Of a stretch of 64,000 bases of DNA, positions 46,953 to 55,849 are shown piece after piece (the stretch's first letter is position 1; the number at the start of each line of letters is the position of its first letter). Position numbers and translations under genes: made by a program. The notes beneath the pieces are model-generated. The model had not been told where the DNA came from and made no database searches. It saw nothing but the letters and a program-made list of their open reading frames with translations. The DNA comes from CAWBOY01 sp963790585 (GTDB taxonomy: Bacteria; Planctomycetota; Planctomycetia; Gemmatales; Gemmataceae). The stretch lies in the NCBI GenBank assembly GCA_963790585.1, contig CAWBOY010000007.1, positions 124,001 to 188,000 on the forward strand, given 5' to 3'.

Positions 46953-47399
46953 TTACTTAGCCTTCGCCTTCTTCAATGTAAAAAAGAAGGCGTTATTGTC
47001 TTTCGTCGACTCGAACTTGGCCGGTCGTTTGTTGCCTTCGACGACGTAGCAAATCTTCAGGTTGTCGCCATCGACTGAAATGATGCCGATAGCCTTTCCT
47101 TCTTTCACGGGCCCGTCCTTGATTTCCATGTCGATCGTGGCAGGTGTCGCCTTGTCGTCGATCTTGAATGCCATCACGAATTTGGCGTCTGGTCCAGCTG
47201 GGACCATGACCTTGTCTTTTTCAAATGTCACGACCCCGGCCAAATGATCCTTCTCGACTTTGTCGCCCGAGCGCATGCCTTCGACGTAGGTCCAGTCGCC
47301 GACCAGCTTGGCGGCGTCGAACTTGGTTTCCTTTTTGTCATCGGCCAATGCCACGAGACCAAAGCAGAGCGCAAGACTGAGTGATAACAGAGTTTTCAT
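46953..47399 (-). CDS. Exported TIGR03067-type protein
   Basis: A 148-residue protein with signal peptide MKTLLSLSLALCFGLVALA. The mature part begins with FDAAKLVGDWTYVEGMRSGD and continues with strands ending NNAFFFTLKKAKAK, the lipocalin-like layout of the planctomycete TIGR03067 family. Function unknown; small-ligand binding is conceivable from the fold. It stands alone, with the palindrome downstream and a lipoprotein gene upstream on the same strand. Confidence 0.85.
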   Translation of the reverse strand: MKTLLSLSLALCFGLVALADDKKETKFDAAKLVGDWTYVEGMRSGDKVEKDHLAGVVTFEKDKVMVPAGPDAKFVMAFKIDDKATPATIDMEIKDGPVKEGKAIGIISVDGDNLKICYVVEGNKRPAKFESTKDNNAFFFTLKKAKAK

Positions 47400-47529
47400 T
47401 GTGAGTTATCCTTTCAAGGAACAATTGAGCCGCCGATCAATCGGCGAAGCTGACGTGTTCACGCATTGTAGGATTGGGCTACGAAGCGGCCAAGAGGCGG
47501 CGGACTGCTCGCCTCGAAATGAAGGAGCT

Positions 47530-48450
47530 TTAGCGCGTCCAGCTGCCGGTCCGCTGCAAGCTCGTATTATTCGCCCCGATTGAGCCCGCACCGGGTGCTC
47601 CATCCAGTCCGCGGGCCAGATCGTACGACTGCATCTTCAGATCGCGGCGCGTGAACATCGAGTCGAACTGCGCTCCCTCGAACTTGGTCGATTGCACGTT
47701 ATAAAACCGCATCGTCATATCGAGCTTTTCATCGGGATAGCTAAAGCGCACCATCGACGGCAGGACCGCGCCGGTGGCCTTGTCGACTTGCACGGCATCG
47801 ATGTCGGCTCTGCAGATCACCTTGCTGTTCTTGTTCATCAGCAGATGGCCCGTAACGACCGGCTTGCTTCCGGTAGCGTTGCGGTTGAACATCGTGACTT
47901 TATAGATCGGATCACGCTGGGCGGATTCCGACGTCTCGATCAGGCTAACGACAGCACCCTTGCTCTGGACCGTGCATTTGCTGACGTCATAATCCGCGAG
48001 GCCCATCGCCTTCACGACCATATCCGGCTGGAAGGGGAACGGCATATTCTTGACCGAAGGCAGATCTCTATACGAGCAATGGAACAGATAGGGCGGATCG
48101 GCTTTGCTGATCCAGTACCAGAATTCTTCATCGTTCGAACCCATGTCGACGCCCGATTTGCCCAGGATATTGGCTTTGAGGCGGAAGCTCTGGGGCTTCT
48201 GGCAGGCGACGAGGCCATCAAGGCCGAACGACTGCCCATTCTGGGAGGCCGTGACGTCGACACCAGCTGTGAAGGCTTGGAGCTTGCGCGAATTTGTATT
48301 GAGATAGCCGACTAGCTCGGCGGCTGTTGGCTCCTTGGAAAGCGTCGGTTGATTGGACGGGGGAGTCGGTCCCGGCTTCATCCAGGGCGCGACGCATCCT
48401 GACACCAGCAACAGTGTGCCGAACGCAAGATAGGCGGTGAACTGTCGCAT
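47530..48450 (-). CDS. Lipoprotein, LolA/DUF4292-like
   Basis: A 306-residue lipoprotein: signal peptide with lipobox LLVSGC (Cys19) and a Pro-rich linker. The mature part has LVGYLNTNSRKLQAFTAGVD, then LVACQKPQSFRLKANILGKS and many antiparallel strands (EEFWYWISKADPPYLFHCSY), a pattern like the LolA/LppX-type half barrel that binds lipids. The family is my inference. It is 33 bp downstream of the gene at 48484 and probably co-transcribed. Confidence 0.78.
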   Translation of the reverse strand: MRQFTAYLAFGTLLLVSGCVAPWMKPGPTPPSNQPTLSKEPTAAELVGYLNTNSRKLQAFTAGVDVTASQNGQSFGLDGLVACQKPQSFRLKANILGKSGVDMGSNDEEFWYWISKADPPYLFHCSYRDLPSVKNMPFPFQPDMVVKAMGLADYDVSKCTVQSKGAVVSLIETSESAQRDPIYKVTMFNRNATGSKPVVTGHLLMNKNSKVICRADIDAVQVDKATGAVLPSMVRFSYPDEKLDMTMRFYNVQSTKFEGAQFDSMFTRRDLKMQSYDLARGLDGAPGAGSIGANNTSLQRTGSWTR

Positions 48451-48483
48451 CAGAATACCCCTGGGTCGGGATGTAGGAGAGAA

Positions 48484-48969
48484 TTACTCCCAGCCGAGAG
48501 CTTGGAAGACATCCTCTTGCACACGCATGGTCTCGTCGTCCGAGAGGCCCGGATTGACGACTCGGTGCCGCGTACCCGTTTTCGGTTCACGCAGCGTCAG
48601 CAACTCGACATTACCCTCGGTCGTCGTCTCCTGCAACGCCAGTCGTTTGCGCCGCAGCAGCAACAGCCCGAGGACATAACGAAAACTCTGGCGGCTCGGC
48701 TGATCCTGGCCTTCGAGCTTCTGAAAACAATCGAAGAGGAGATCGTCGTCGATCGTCAGCCGGCGCCGACCTTCCGCTCCAGGCACCCGGCCGGCCCAAA
48801 AGCTGAAGGCATCCGCCGGTTCGCCCTGCCAGGCTTCTGGGCTATAATCAGAGCGAACGAACTTGCCGTCCTCCGCGCGTAACACGCTGAAGCACTTTTC
48901 GCCCGGCTTCAGTTCCCGGCCTGTGACGACGCAACGCCGCCCGCTCGATTCTATCTTGAAGTCGGTCAT
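48484..48969 (-). CDS. Conserved hypothetical protein
   Basis: A 161-residue soluble protein with no signal peptide. The N-terminus has CVVTGRELKPGEKCFSVLRA, two cysteines 13 residues apart that could bind metal with other residues but form no standard finger. The rest is mostly helical and charged (LLLRRKRLALQET). I do not recognise a family. It heads an operon with the LolA-like lipoprotein. Confidence 0.72.
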   Translation of the reverse strand: MTDFKIESSGRRCVVTGRELKPGEKCFSVLRAEDGKFVRSDYSPEAWQGEPADAFSFWAGRVPGAEGRRRLTIDDDLLFDCFQKLEGQDQPSRQSFRYVLGLLLLRRKRLALQETTTEGNVELLTLREPKTGTRHRVVNPGLSDDETMRVQEDVFQALGWE

Positions 48970-49143
48970 GGCTACATCCTGTCGGAGCAGAATCGATTCC
49001 CTTCGACCTCCACGTCCGCAACTAATCCTATCGTCACGCTTAGCCGAAAAACAAGCAGATGTGTGAAATGAGTGGGCGAATTCGAGGGGACAACGAACGG
49101 ACTATGCGGCCTGTGTGAGGTGTAGCGTCACACGCTTGACTTC

Positions 49144-49298
49144 GTTTATTGATCTTCAAGCCATGAATGTCATCGATAACGGAGACTCGTTGCCGAGCCT
49201 GAAGTGAAAGCGAAGCGGCACTACCTCGGTATGATGTCCTTCGCTGACGCTTCAGGCTCGGCTCTCAATGACACAAACTGACTGAAGATCAATAAACG
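49144..49298. repeat. Palindromic repeat, family C (nested copy)
   Basis: Outer arms CGTTTATTGATCTTCA (49144-49159) / TGAAGATCAATAAACG (49283-49298); inner arms GCCGAGCCTGAAG... / ...GCTTCAGGCTCGGC (49191-49263). Both layers have relatives near 17838-17955. The other bases of 48970-49307 hold nothing else. Confidence 0.8.
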
Positions 49299-49307
49299 TT
49301 TACGGCT

Positions 49308-50759
49308 CTATTTCAGGCACCTTCGCAATTCGTCGGTAATTTCGCTCGGCGTGCCGTTGCCCCAGCCGGGATGAAGCAACCGCACGATTCCCGCTTCATC
49401 GAGAAGGACCATGCTTGGCGTCCCTTCGACGCTGTAGGTGAACAGTAGGCCTGCACCGTCGAGGACCGGAAAGGTCAATTTCAAATCGTCTCGCTGCTTG
49501 AGAACGGTTTGCTTGTTCGAGGAAACCGACATGCCCACGATCTGCACTTTGCCGTGATAGGTCTCGCTCAAACGCTCGCCGAAGCGGAGCACTTCGGAAG
49601 AAATGGGAGCGGTTGGGCTATAGAAGATCAGCAAAGTCGGCTTACCTAGCAGCGACTTGAGGCGTGTCGTCGAACCCGTTGCCAAATCAGTTGCCAAGAA
49701 ATCCGGGGCGATATTGCCGACGGCGGCAGCCGCGCGACCCACATTCGTCGGATCTTCGCTCGGCGGCGCTGGCGGCGTCTCGCCGCGCCTTGCGGCTTCG
49801 ACACGTTTCTTGACCTGCACTACCGCCTCCCGATACGGCGTCCGCGCCGGATGCTGGTCGAGATGGGCATTGATTCGTGAGAGCAGCGTGTTCAGCTGAG
49901 GAGCATAACGGGTCGGATTCATGACCCACGGGGCGGCACTTTCGGCGAAAGCACGTGCCTGCTGGATGTCGCTCGCGCGCTCTTCGTAGTCGCCGTTGTA
50001 GCTCATGCTACTATCGAGATCGTAGCGCAAAAGACTACGATGCGTCGGCACCTTGTGCGCCGGATCCCGGCGCTCGATCGTCCGCTCGACGCGGTAGGCG
50101 AAACCGGTTCGCACTCCCATCCAGACAATATCCTGGCGGTGCCACGCCGCCCGATCGGCCCGCGGCGCGTCCCAGTCGTCGGACTGTTGTTCGCCGACGA
50201 GTTTCAGGCACGACGCGCCGTTCACCTGCTCCAGAGCGGTCACTTTCCAGCTTTGGCCTGGTTTGCCATCTTCCCTGACTTCCCAGGTTTGATCGATTGC
50301 CAATTTACGCGCCGGCAATTCGAGAAAGGCGCCACACTCGATCGTCGGCACGCCTTGCACGGGCACATTTGTGATCGAGGGGTCGGCGATGACCTTGCCG
50401 CGGATGGTGACCTTCGCCAGCTCCAATCGAACCGACGAGGGCATCGCGTCGCTTGCTCCCGCCGGCCGGCCAGGCGTTATTTCGCGCGATTTCAGGATCG
50501 TCAGCAACGCGACCGAGGCCTCCTTTGCGGCTGTTTCCAGGACAAAAACGCGGGACTCGAGTCGATAGGAGCGTGTGAATTGCACACCGCTGCCGGAGGA
50601 GAACTCGTCGATTGTGCCGCGATAGTAGAGTTCTTGGCCGCGCGTCAGACGAGTTTCCGGCTGCCATTCATTGCGAGGCATGGCCGCCACCGAACCCGGT
50701 CGCTCCGGAAACTGTGCCGGGGCCAGGACGCAACTGTACAGGAACAAGGTCGCGATCAT
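49308..50759 (-). CDS. Redoxin/TlpA-fold protein lacking the CxxC motif
   Basis: A 483-residue probably exported protein (short hydrophobic N-terminus, MIATLFLYSCVLAPAQ). The first 330 residues are a large beta-rich domain without clear relatives. The C-terminal about 140 residues are a thioredoxin-like redoxin: GNIAPDFLATDLATGSTTRL, then LLIFYSPTAPISSEVLRF, and VEGTPSMVLLDEAG with the cis-Pro. Where TlpA-like proteins have WCxxC this one has SPTAPISS, so no disulphide chemistry is expected. It may be a structural or binding module. Single gene, flanked by repeats. Confidence 0.83.
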   Translation of the reverse strand: MIATLFLYSCVLAPAQFPERPGSVAAMPRNEWQPETRLTRGQELYYRGTIDEFSSGSGVQFTRSYRLESRVFVLETAAKEASVALLTILKSREITPGRPAGASDAMPSSVRLELAKVTIRGKVIADPSITNVPVQGVPTIECGAFLELPARKLAIDQTWEVREDGKPGQSWKVTALEQVNGASCLKLVGEQQSDDWDAPRADRAAWHRQDIVWMGVRTGFAYRVERTIERRDPAHKVPTHRSLLRYDLDSSMSYNGDYEERASDIQQARAFAESAAPWVMNPTRYAPQLNTLLSRINAHLDQHPARTPYREAVVQVKKRVEAARRGETPPAPPSEDPTNVGRAAAAVGNIAPDFLATDLATGSTTRLKSLLGKPTLLIFYSPTAPISSEVLRFGERLSETYHGKVQIVGMSVSSNKQTVLKQRDDLKLTFPVLDGAGLLFTYSVEGTPSMVLLDEAGIVRLLHPGWGNGTPSEITDELRRCLK

Positions 50760-50972
50760 GGTCCGTATTTTCCGCTAAGGCCAAAAGAGATCGTACGCCC
50801 CGGGGACACAAGCCCGGACGCGGCTGGGCACTATAGCAACGGCCTTCACCGCGTAAAGAGATGTTTTGCAGGAGTAGTATCTCAAAGCCCTCCATCCCTG
50901 CGTCACCGCGCGATATGTTGAGTTGGAGGGTTCTCCCTCTCTGGTTGCTGCTTTCTCCGCGAGGATCTCTCC

Positions 50973-51719
50973 GTGCTGACGCTCATGCTCCTTTTGTTGC
51001 TAACTGGTGTCGTTCTCAGCGTTCTTTTGGCGGCGTGGACGATCTGGTATCAGGGCTACATCTACAGTCAACCGGTCGAACAGATCTACTGGCGCGCTCC
51101 CGCCGCTGGCGGAGCCGTCATGCTCTATATGATGTTCTGGGTTTTCCTCAACTACGCCTTCCCCGGCAGCTTTCGCATCTTCACGGAGCATAGCGCCAAT
51201 CGCACCACCGATTACCTGCCGGAGTTGAAGGCCGTCTATCAAGGCAAAGAAGCGACCTATAAAAAAGTAGTTACCGGGCCTGGTAGGGTGGAATATCGAA
51301 ACGGCGAGCAGAAACTGCTGACACCGTTGGAAAAGATCACCATCGTCGAGGATGAAAAGGAGAGTATCTTCGAGCCGGACCGTGATGAGAAGGGTAACGT
51401 AAAAAAGGACTTGGGAGCATCCTACCTCATTTATCGCGACAAACAGGGCCGCACCATGATGAACGTCGGCCAAATCACCACGACGCAGGGCGGCAGCGTG
51501 GTTGCGAATCTCATCGTGAATCTTCTCTATATCGGAGTCTGGTTTGTCGTGCTCTGGGTCGTGTTGAATTTTCAATCGGCCCACGCCCTCATCCAGGCGT
51601 GCGTTATCTCAGTCGTGATGCTGCTTTTCGTCATGGCGCCGTTCTTGACCCGCGCGGAGCGGCTAGGTGAAGAGACGGCCAAGGCGAAGGCGGCCGCGAA
51701 AGCGAGCACGGCCAAGTGA
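50973..51719 (+). CDS. Inner membrane protein, unknown
   Basis: A 248-residue protein with four likely membrane helices: residues 2-22, about 45-65 (GGAVMLYMMFWVFLNYAFPG), about 182-200 (LIVNLLYIGVWFVVLWVVLN) and about 207-226. Between helices 2 and 3 lies a soluble 110-residue domain (EKITIVEDEKESIFEPDRDE). The C-terminus is Ala/Lys rich. Start GTG 50973 has GAGGA 8 bp upstream. No family recognised; it precedes the DUF58 gene by about 200 bp. Confidence 0.75.
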   Translation: MLTLMLLLLLTGVVLSVLLAAWTIWYQGYIYSQPVEQIYWRAPAAGGAVMLYMMFWVFLNYAFPGSFRIFTEHSANRTTDYLPELKAVYQGKEATYKKVVTGPGRVEYRNGEQKLLTPLEKITIVEDEKESIFEPDRDEKGNVKKDLGASYLIYRDKQGRTMMNVGQITTTQGGSVVANLIVNLLYIGVWFVVLWVVLNFQSAHALIQACVISVVMLLFVMAPFLTRAERLGEETAKAKAAAKASTAK

Positions 51720-51760
51720 GAGACTCTTCCATAAGCCCCTCGCCCCGTACTCGCAGGAGA

Positions 51761-51844
51761 CTGTGGCCGGGGTCGGTACTCCGAACCCGGTTCTCCAGAA
51801 TCGTTAAGGCCACACCGGGGTCGGTACTCCGACCCCGGCCACAG
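51761..51844. repeat. Palindromic repeat upstream of DUF58 gene
   Basis: CTGTGGCCGGGGTCGGTACT and the complement of GGTCGGTACTCCGACCCCGGCCACAG form inverted arms; the unit GGGGTCGGTACTCCGA also occurs twice in direct order. Confidence 0.7.
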
Positions 51845-51922
51845 CTTGCGATTTATTGAACGAACTTCCGATTCAGAACACCAGCCCCAAGCGCAACGTT
51901 TCAACCCCAGGTTTCCCGTCCC

Positions 51923-52807
51923 ATGCTTCCGCGCGAAGTCCTTCGACAGATCCGTCGCCTGCAATTGAAAGCCCGCCGCGCCGTCGAGGACGTTTTGGGC
52001 GGGGAATATCACTCCGTGTTCAAGGGGGCCGGCATCGCTTTTGAAGAGGTCCGCGCTTATGAGCCGGGCGATGACGTGCGCACCATTGATTGGAACGTGA
52101 CCGCCCGCGCCGGCCATCCGTTCGTCAAACGCTACATTGAAGAGCGCGAATTAACCGTCGTTCTCGTCGTCGATTGCAGCGGCAGCAATCAATTCGGCAC
52201 GCGCTCCCAGCAGAAGCGCGAGGTGGCTGCGGAATTGGCCGCGGTGCTCGCTTTCAGCGCCATCGCCAACAACGATCGCGTCGGCCTCGTCCAATGCACC
52301 AACAAAGTAGAGCAATTCGTGCTACCACGGAAAGGAAGCCGCCATGTATTACGGCTCATCCGCGACGTGCTGTTCTTTCGTCCGAAGGAGCAAGGCACCT
52401 GTCTGCGCGAAGGCCTCGACTTTCTCAATCGCATTCTGCATCGCAAATCGGTGGTCTTCCTCTTCAGCGACTTTCTCGATAGCAATTACGAGCAAGCGTT
52501 TCGCCGGACGGGCCGTCGGCATGATCTGATAGCGGTGCGCGTCACCGACCCGCGCGAGCGTGATTTGCCCGCTGTGGGTCTGGTCGATTTGGAGGATGCC
52601 GAGAGCGGGGCGCATATCCTAATTGACACGAGCAGCCGGGCTGTTCGGGAGGCCTATCGCGCCGCAGCCGACGAGCGCTCGGAAGCCGTCCGCCAGCTGG
52701 CGCGGTCTTCGGGCGTCGACCTCATTGAGGTCGACACCGCCGGGGGCCATCTCGACGCGCTGATCCGCTTCTTTCGCCTGCGCCAGGGTCGGCGCCGGAG
52801 ATCATGA
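51923..52807 (+). CDS. DUF58 / VWA-like protein
   Basis: A 294-residue cytosolic protein of the DUF58 family, usually encoded with MoxR ATPases and BatA-D proteins. It has the DUF58 signature GAGIAFEEVRAYEPGDDVRT, IDWNVTARAG, and a von Willebrand A-like fold with the incomplete MIDAS motif DCSGSNQFG. No MoxR gene lies in the window immediately upstream, which is unusual. The last 4 bases overlap the start of the next gene (ATGA), so the two are co-translated. Role: probably a chaperone-type complex for membrane or surface protein assembly. Confidence 0.92.
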   Translation: MLPREVLRQIRRLQLKARRAVEDVLGGEYHSVFKGAGIAFEEVRAYEPGDDVRTIDWNVTARAGHPFVKRYIEERELTVVLVVDCSGSNQFGTRSQQKREVAAELAAVLAFSAIANNDRVGLVQCTNKVEQFVLPRKGSRHVLRLIRDVLFFRPKEQGTCLREGLDFLNRILHRKSVVFLFSDFLDSNYEQAFRRTGRRHDLIAVRVTDPRERDLPAVGLVDLEDAESGAHILIDTSSRAVREAYRAAADERSEAVRQLARSSGVDLIEVDTAGGHLDALIRFFRLRQGRRRRS

Positions 52808-53700
52808 CAATGGGGATCCTCTTTCTCTTGTTAGTCCAATTTCACGCGCCCGAGAGCGAATTCGTTTGGCTGCCGCCACAAACATTCGGCGCCATCGAAG
52901 CTCGACTCGGTGTCCACGTCAAGCAACCATCGCCCGCTCCCGGATACGCCCTAGTGACGCTGCGCCTGGAAATCGAAGGGCCCCCTGGGCTCGAAGGGAA
53001 GCCCGCTGTTTTGGCGAATCCGGCCGAGATTTGGGACGTCGAGCGAACCACGGAAGTCAGGCCGATCAAGGGTAGACGGCTCGAGACACAAACAATCCAG
53101 CTTACGCAACTGAAACCTGGCTTCGCGCCACTTCCAAACGTGTCGTGCGAGTTTCGTGAAGACGTGCGCGCGGCGTGGCAGAAGGGTCAGTGGTCAGGAA
53201 TTTTGGCCGAGACACGCGAAATGCTACGGCCACTCGAGTCGCCGCCGGAGCCCGAGGTAGATCCGCCATTCTATTGGTTGCTTTGGCTCGCGGTAGGCTG
53301 TGTAATCGGAACGGTCGCCCTGGTTTTTTCTCGTCGCCGATCTCGGCTGAGGACTGCCCTGCCGACCGCAGAGGCTCTCGCGCTGGAAGCGTTGGATAAG
53401 CTCCAGCATCGATTGCTCACTGCACACGAGACCGACACGCGCTGGCTTTATGCGGACGCATCCCAAGTCCTGCGTCGTTACCTGGCCGAACGCTTCAATC
53501 TTTCCGCACTTCAACAGACGACGAGCGAACTCGCGCATGCAGTCGCGAGTCTCGACGCATTACGCGACAGAAAGCCACAAATTGTGGCCATCCTGGAGCG
53601 CTGTGATCAGGCACGCTTTGCCCGCGAGGGATTTCCACCTTCTGAGTCTCAAGCATTTCTCGACACGGTGCGCGGCCTCGTTGTGCAATCGAATTCGTAG
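52804..53700 (+). CDS. BatD/DUF4381-like membrane protein
   Basis: A 298-residue protein. A short N-terminal signal (GILFLLLVQFHA) is followed by a beta-sandwich (ALVTLRLEIEGPPGLEGKPA), one membrane helix at about 158-177 (FYWLLWLAVGCVIGTVALVF), and a helical cytosolic domain (EALDKLQHRLLTAHETDTRW, RRYLAERFNLSALQQTTSEL) as in BatD/DUF4381 proteins. It overlaps the DUF58 gene by 4 bp, which supports a joint complex at the inner membrane. Confidence 0.82.
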   Translation: MTMGILFLLLVQFHAPESEFVWLPPQTFGAIEARLGVHVKQPSPAPGYALVTLRLEIEGPPGLEGKPAVLANPAEIWDVERTTEVRPIKGRRLETQTIQLTQLKPGFAPLPNVSCEFREDVRAAWQKGQWSGILAETREMLRPLESPPEPEVDPPFYWLLWLAVGCVIGTVALVFSRRRSRLRTALPTAEALALEALDKLQHRLLTAHETDTRWLYADASQVLRRYLAERFNLSALQQTTSELAHAVASLDALRDRKPQIVAILERCDQARFAREGFPPSESQAFLDTVRGLVVQSNS

Positions 53701-53970
53701 CGGAGGCCTCGGCGCTTGAGGCAGGTCGGGCACTTCAGGGGCAACACGAAGACGGCGTGCCCCTGGCAATTCATTCCAATTGACGAAGTTGGGTAAAGTT
53801 CGAGCGCCGTGGTAACCGATACTGTACTTGAGCGATCACGGGGTTTGGGCGTAATGCAGAGACACTGTCGCTTGGCCTTGGATCGTTCTATCGACATTTT
53901 CCTCAAAATTGGCACACGAAGCCGCGGCTCGACCCAAAGCGGTGGCTCCGGGCACCAGGAGTAATCAACC

Positions 53971-54387
53971 ATGACTCGACAAACGAAAGTCTTCGCCGTG
54001 TTCGCGGTTCTCTCGCTCGGCCTCTGGGGCTGCGCTCAAGGCAATGGCGTTCCTCAGGCTCAGTCTGAACGGATCAAACAACTCGAAGCCAAGTACGCAC
54101 GATTGGAAACACAGTCACGCGGTATTCAAGAGGCCCGTGAACAGGCCGCGCACGAGGTGCTGGCCTTGCGCGAGGAGACGGCAAGCCTGCAAAAAATCGT
54201 CGAGATGCAGAAAAACGTGATCAAAGAGCGTGATGCTCTTCGTCTTCAGGTCGACGCCCGGACCGTCGAGCGCGACATGCTGAAAAACGGCATGCAAACG
54301 CTGCTCCGTCAGGTTGACACCGCTGCTCCAGCCTCCGAGCCAACGCAACAGACCGGGGCGATGACGAAGCCATCATCTAATTCATGA
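53971..54387 (+). CDS. Coiled-coil lipoprotein
   Basis: A 138-residue lipoprotein: signal peptide with lipobox LGLWGC (Cys21), GGAG 10 bp before the ATG. Residues about 32-115 form a long helix with heptad pattern (SERIKQLEAKYARLETQSRG, EETASLQKIVEMQKNVIKER). The tail is Ser/Thr/Pro rich. It resembles short envelope spacers such as Lpp-like or YbgF-N-terminal coiled coils, but no peptidoglycan motif is visible. Function unknown. Confidence 0.78.
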   Translation: MTRQTKVFAVFAVLSLGLWGCAQGNGVPQAQSERIKQLEAKYARLETQSRGIQEAREQAAHEVLALREETASLQKIVEMQKNVIKERDALRLQVDARTVERDMLKNGMQTLLRQVDTAAPASEPTQQTGAMTKPSSNS

Positions 54388-54388
54388 A

Positions 54389-54535
54389 GGTAGACGCGGC
54401 ATCTTGCCGCGTAAAAACGAAAAAACGTGAGATGCCGCGTAAATATGTAAAAACGCGGCAAGATGCCGCGTCTATAAACGAAGCGACGCGAGATGTAGCG
54501 TTAACAAGGAGAGACGCGGCAAGAGCCGCGTCTAC
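54389..54535. repeat. Palindromic repeat cluster (TAGACGCGGCATCTTGCCGC)
   Basis: GTAGACGCGGCATCTTGCCG at the left pairs with CGGCAAGAGCCGCGTCTAC at the right, with an internal copy CGCGGCAAGATGCCGCGTCT. The same core forms part of the arms at 46661-46941. Lies between two convergent genes. Confidence 0.75.
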
Positions 54536-54541
54536 TTTGGT

Positions 54542-55720
54542 TTACTTCCCATCCTTCGGATAAATGATGATCGCCTCGCGGCGCCATTGGGCCACCATTC
54601 GTTTCATCTCGCGCTGGAATGTCTCCCCACGCAGCTTATCTCGGATCTGTTTTTGAGTCTTTTCATCAAATGGCATCGGGCCCGCATACTGGCGTTTCAC
54701 TAGCTTGATAACGCGACAGCCGCGGTCGGTCTCGACGACCGCCACTTCGCCGTCCTTCATGCTGAACAATCGTTGTTCCGCCTCGGGAGGTCGAATGTCG
54801 CCGCGGCGTTCGCCTTCGCCTTTGCAGCCACGCAGGCTGCTATCGCCGTTATCCAACGATTTGAAATCGAGGAAGTTGTTGCCCTGGCGAATTTTGCTCG
54901 CGATGCTCTCGGCTGCTTCACGCACCGACTCACGCGTTGGGTGCTTGGGGTCGGCCGTGCTCAGGAACAGGTCGAGCCATTGCACGCTGTCGACGGCTTG
55001 GAACTCTTCGGGATGCCGCTCGTAATAATCCTGTACCTGAAAATGACCGATCTGATCGACGTAGCCTGAGACACGGTTGCGCAAATACTCCATCGCCATG
55101 AAGTCGCGTTCCCAGCGGCGTTTGACCATGCCTAGCTCTAGATTTTGCGACTTGAGGAACGCCTTGAATTCCTCATCATTTTTGAGCCCCAGCTTCTTTT
55201 GGATGGGTCGCAACCATTGCTTTTCAAACTCCTTGCTGGCGATTTCCTGGAGTTTGTCGAGCACTTTGGGGTTGTTCTTTTTGAGCGTCTCATCGGCGTT
55301 CATCAGCACAACTTCACGATCGACGATTTGATCCAGCGTCGTCTTGAAAATTTCCGCGCCGCGCCGTGAGCGCTCCGGCTCTGGGAGTTGAGCGATCTCC
55401 GCCATCTGTTGATAGCTGGCGGACGTGACTTCCATTTCAAAGATCGTTTGATGGTTCACCAGCGCGATGACGCGCGCGGTCGGTGTTTCGGTCGTCACCG
55501 ACGCCGGTCGATCTGGTCGCAGGTCCACGACCTGTTTGATATTCGGATTTAGGTCTGGCTTCTGCGATCTCACGAGAAGGTCGATATTTTCGCCTTTGCC
55601 CGTCTGCGCGATGTCATGCGGCAGATCACCGGGCACAAGCTGGATCGCGTTGCTACCGCAACCGGTCGCCAGGAAGGCACCCACGATCATGGCTGATGCA
55701 GATTGCCAGTACCAGGCCAT
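54542..55720 (-). CDS. PPIC-type peptidyl-prolyl isomerase lipoprotein (SurA/PrsA-like)
   Basis: A 392-residue lipoprotein: signal peptide with lipobox FLATGC, start 55720 chosen because AGGGAGA precedes it. The SurA-N-like helical part includes RVIALVNHQTIFEMEVTSAS and LDQIVDREVVLMNADETLKK. The parvulin domain follows: VDSVQWLDLFLSTADPKHPT, FSMKDGEVAVVETDRGCRVI and a C-terminal helix. It should help fold exported or outer membrane proteins. It reads leftward 130 bp after the metallopeptidase-like gene. Confidence 0.87.
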   Translation of the reverse strand: MAWYWQSASAMIVGAFLATGCGSNAIQLVPGDLPHDIAQTGKGENIDLLVRSQKPDLNPNIKQVVDLRPDRPASVTTETPTARVIALVNHQTIFEMEVTSASYQQMAEIAQLPEPERSRRGAEIFKTTLDQIVDREVVLMNADETLKKNNPKVLDKLQEIASKEFEKQWLRPIQKKLGLKNDEEFKAFLKSQNLELGMVKRRWERDFMAMEYLRNRVSGYVDQIGHFQVQDYYERHPEEFQAVDSVQWLDLFLSTADPKHPTRESVREAAESIASKIRQGNNFLDFKSLDNGDSSLRGCKGEGERRGDIRPPEAEQRLFSMKDGEVAVVETDRGCRVIKLVKRQYAGPMPFDEKTQKQIRDKLRGETFQREMKRMVAQWRREAIIIYPKDGK

Positions 55721-55849
55721 ACAGTGTCTCCCTGGCGGCTCGATGCCTCGAATACGTGATTGGAATCTATTAGCAAGGGCGCAATGCAATCCAAGATTGG
55801 GGCTTATAGCGTGGCGTCGGCGGAATGCAAGAGCGACAATCGCGTTCCT

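Noticed and set aside
46722..47078. Open frame of 118 codons with a periodic peptide
   Set aside because: It is produced by the 30-bp tandem repeat (a multiple of three) and then runs antisense into the TIGR03067 gene; no ribosome site.
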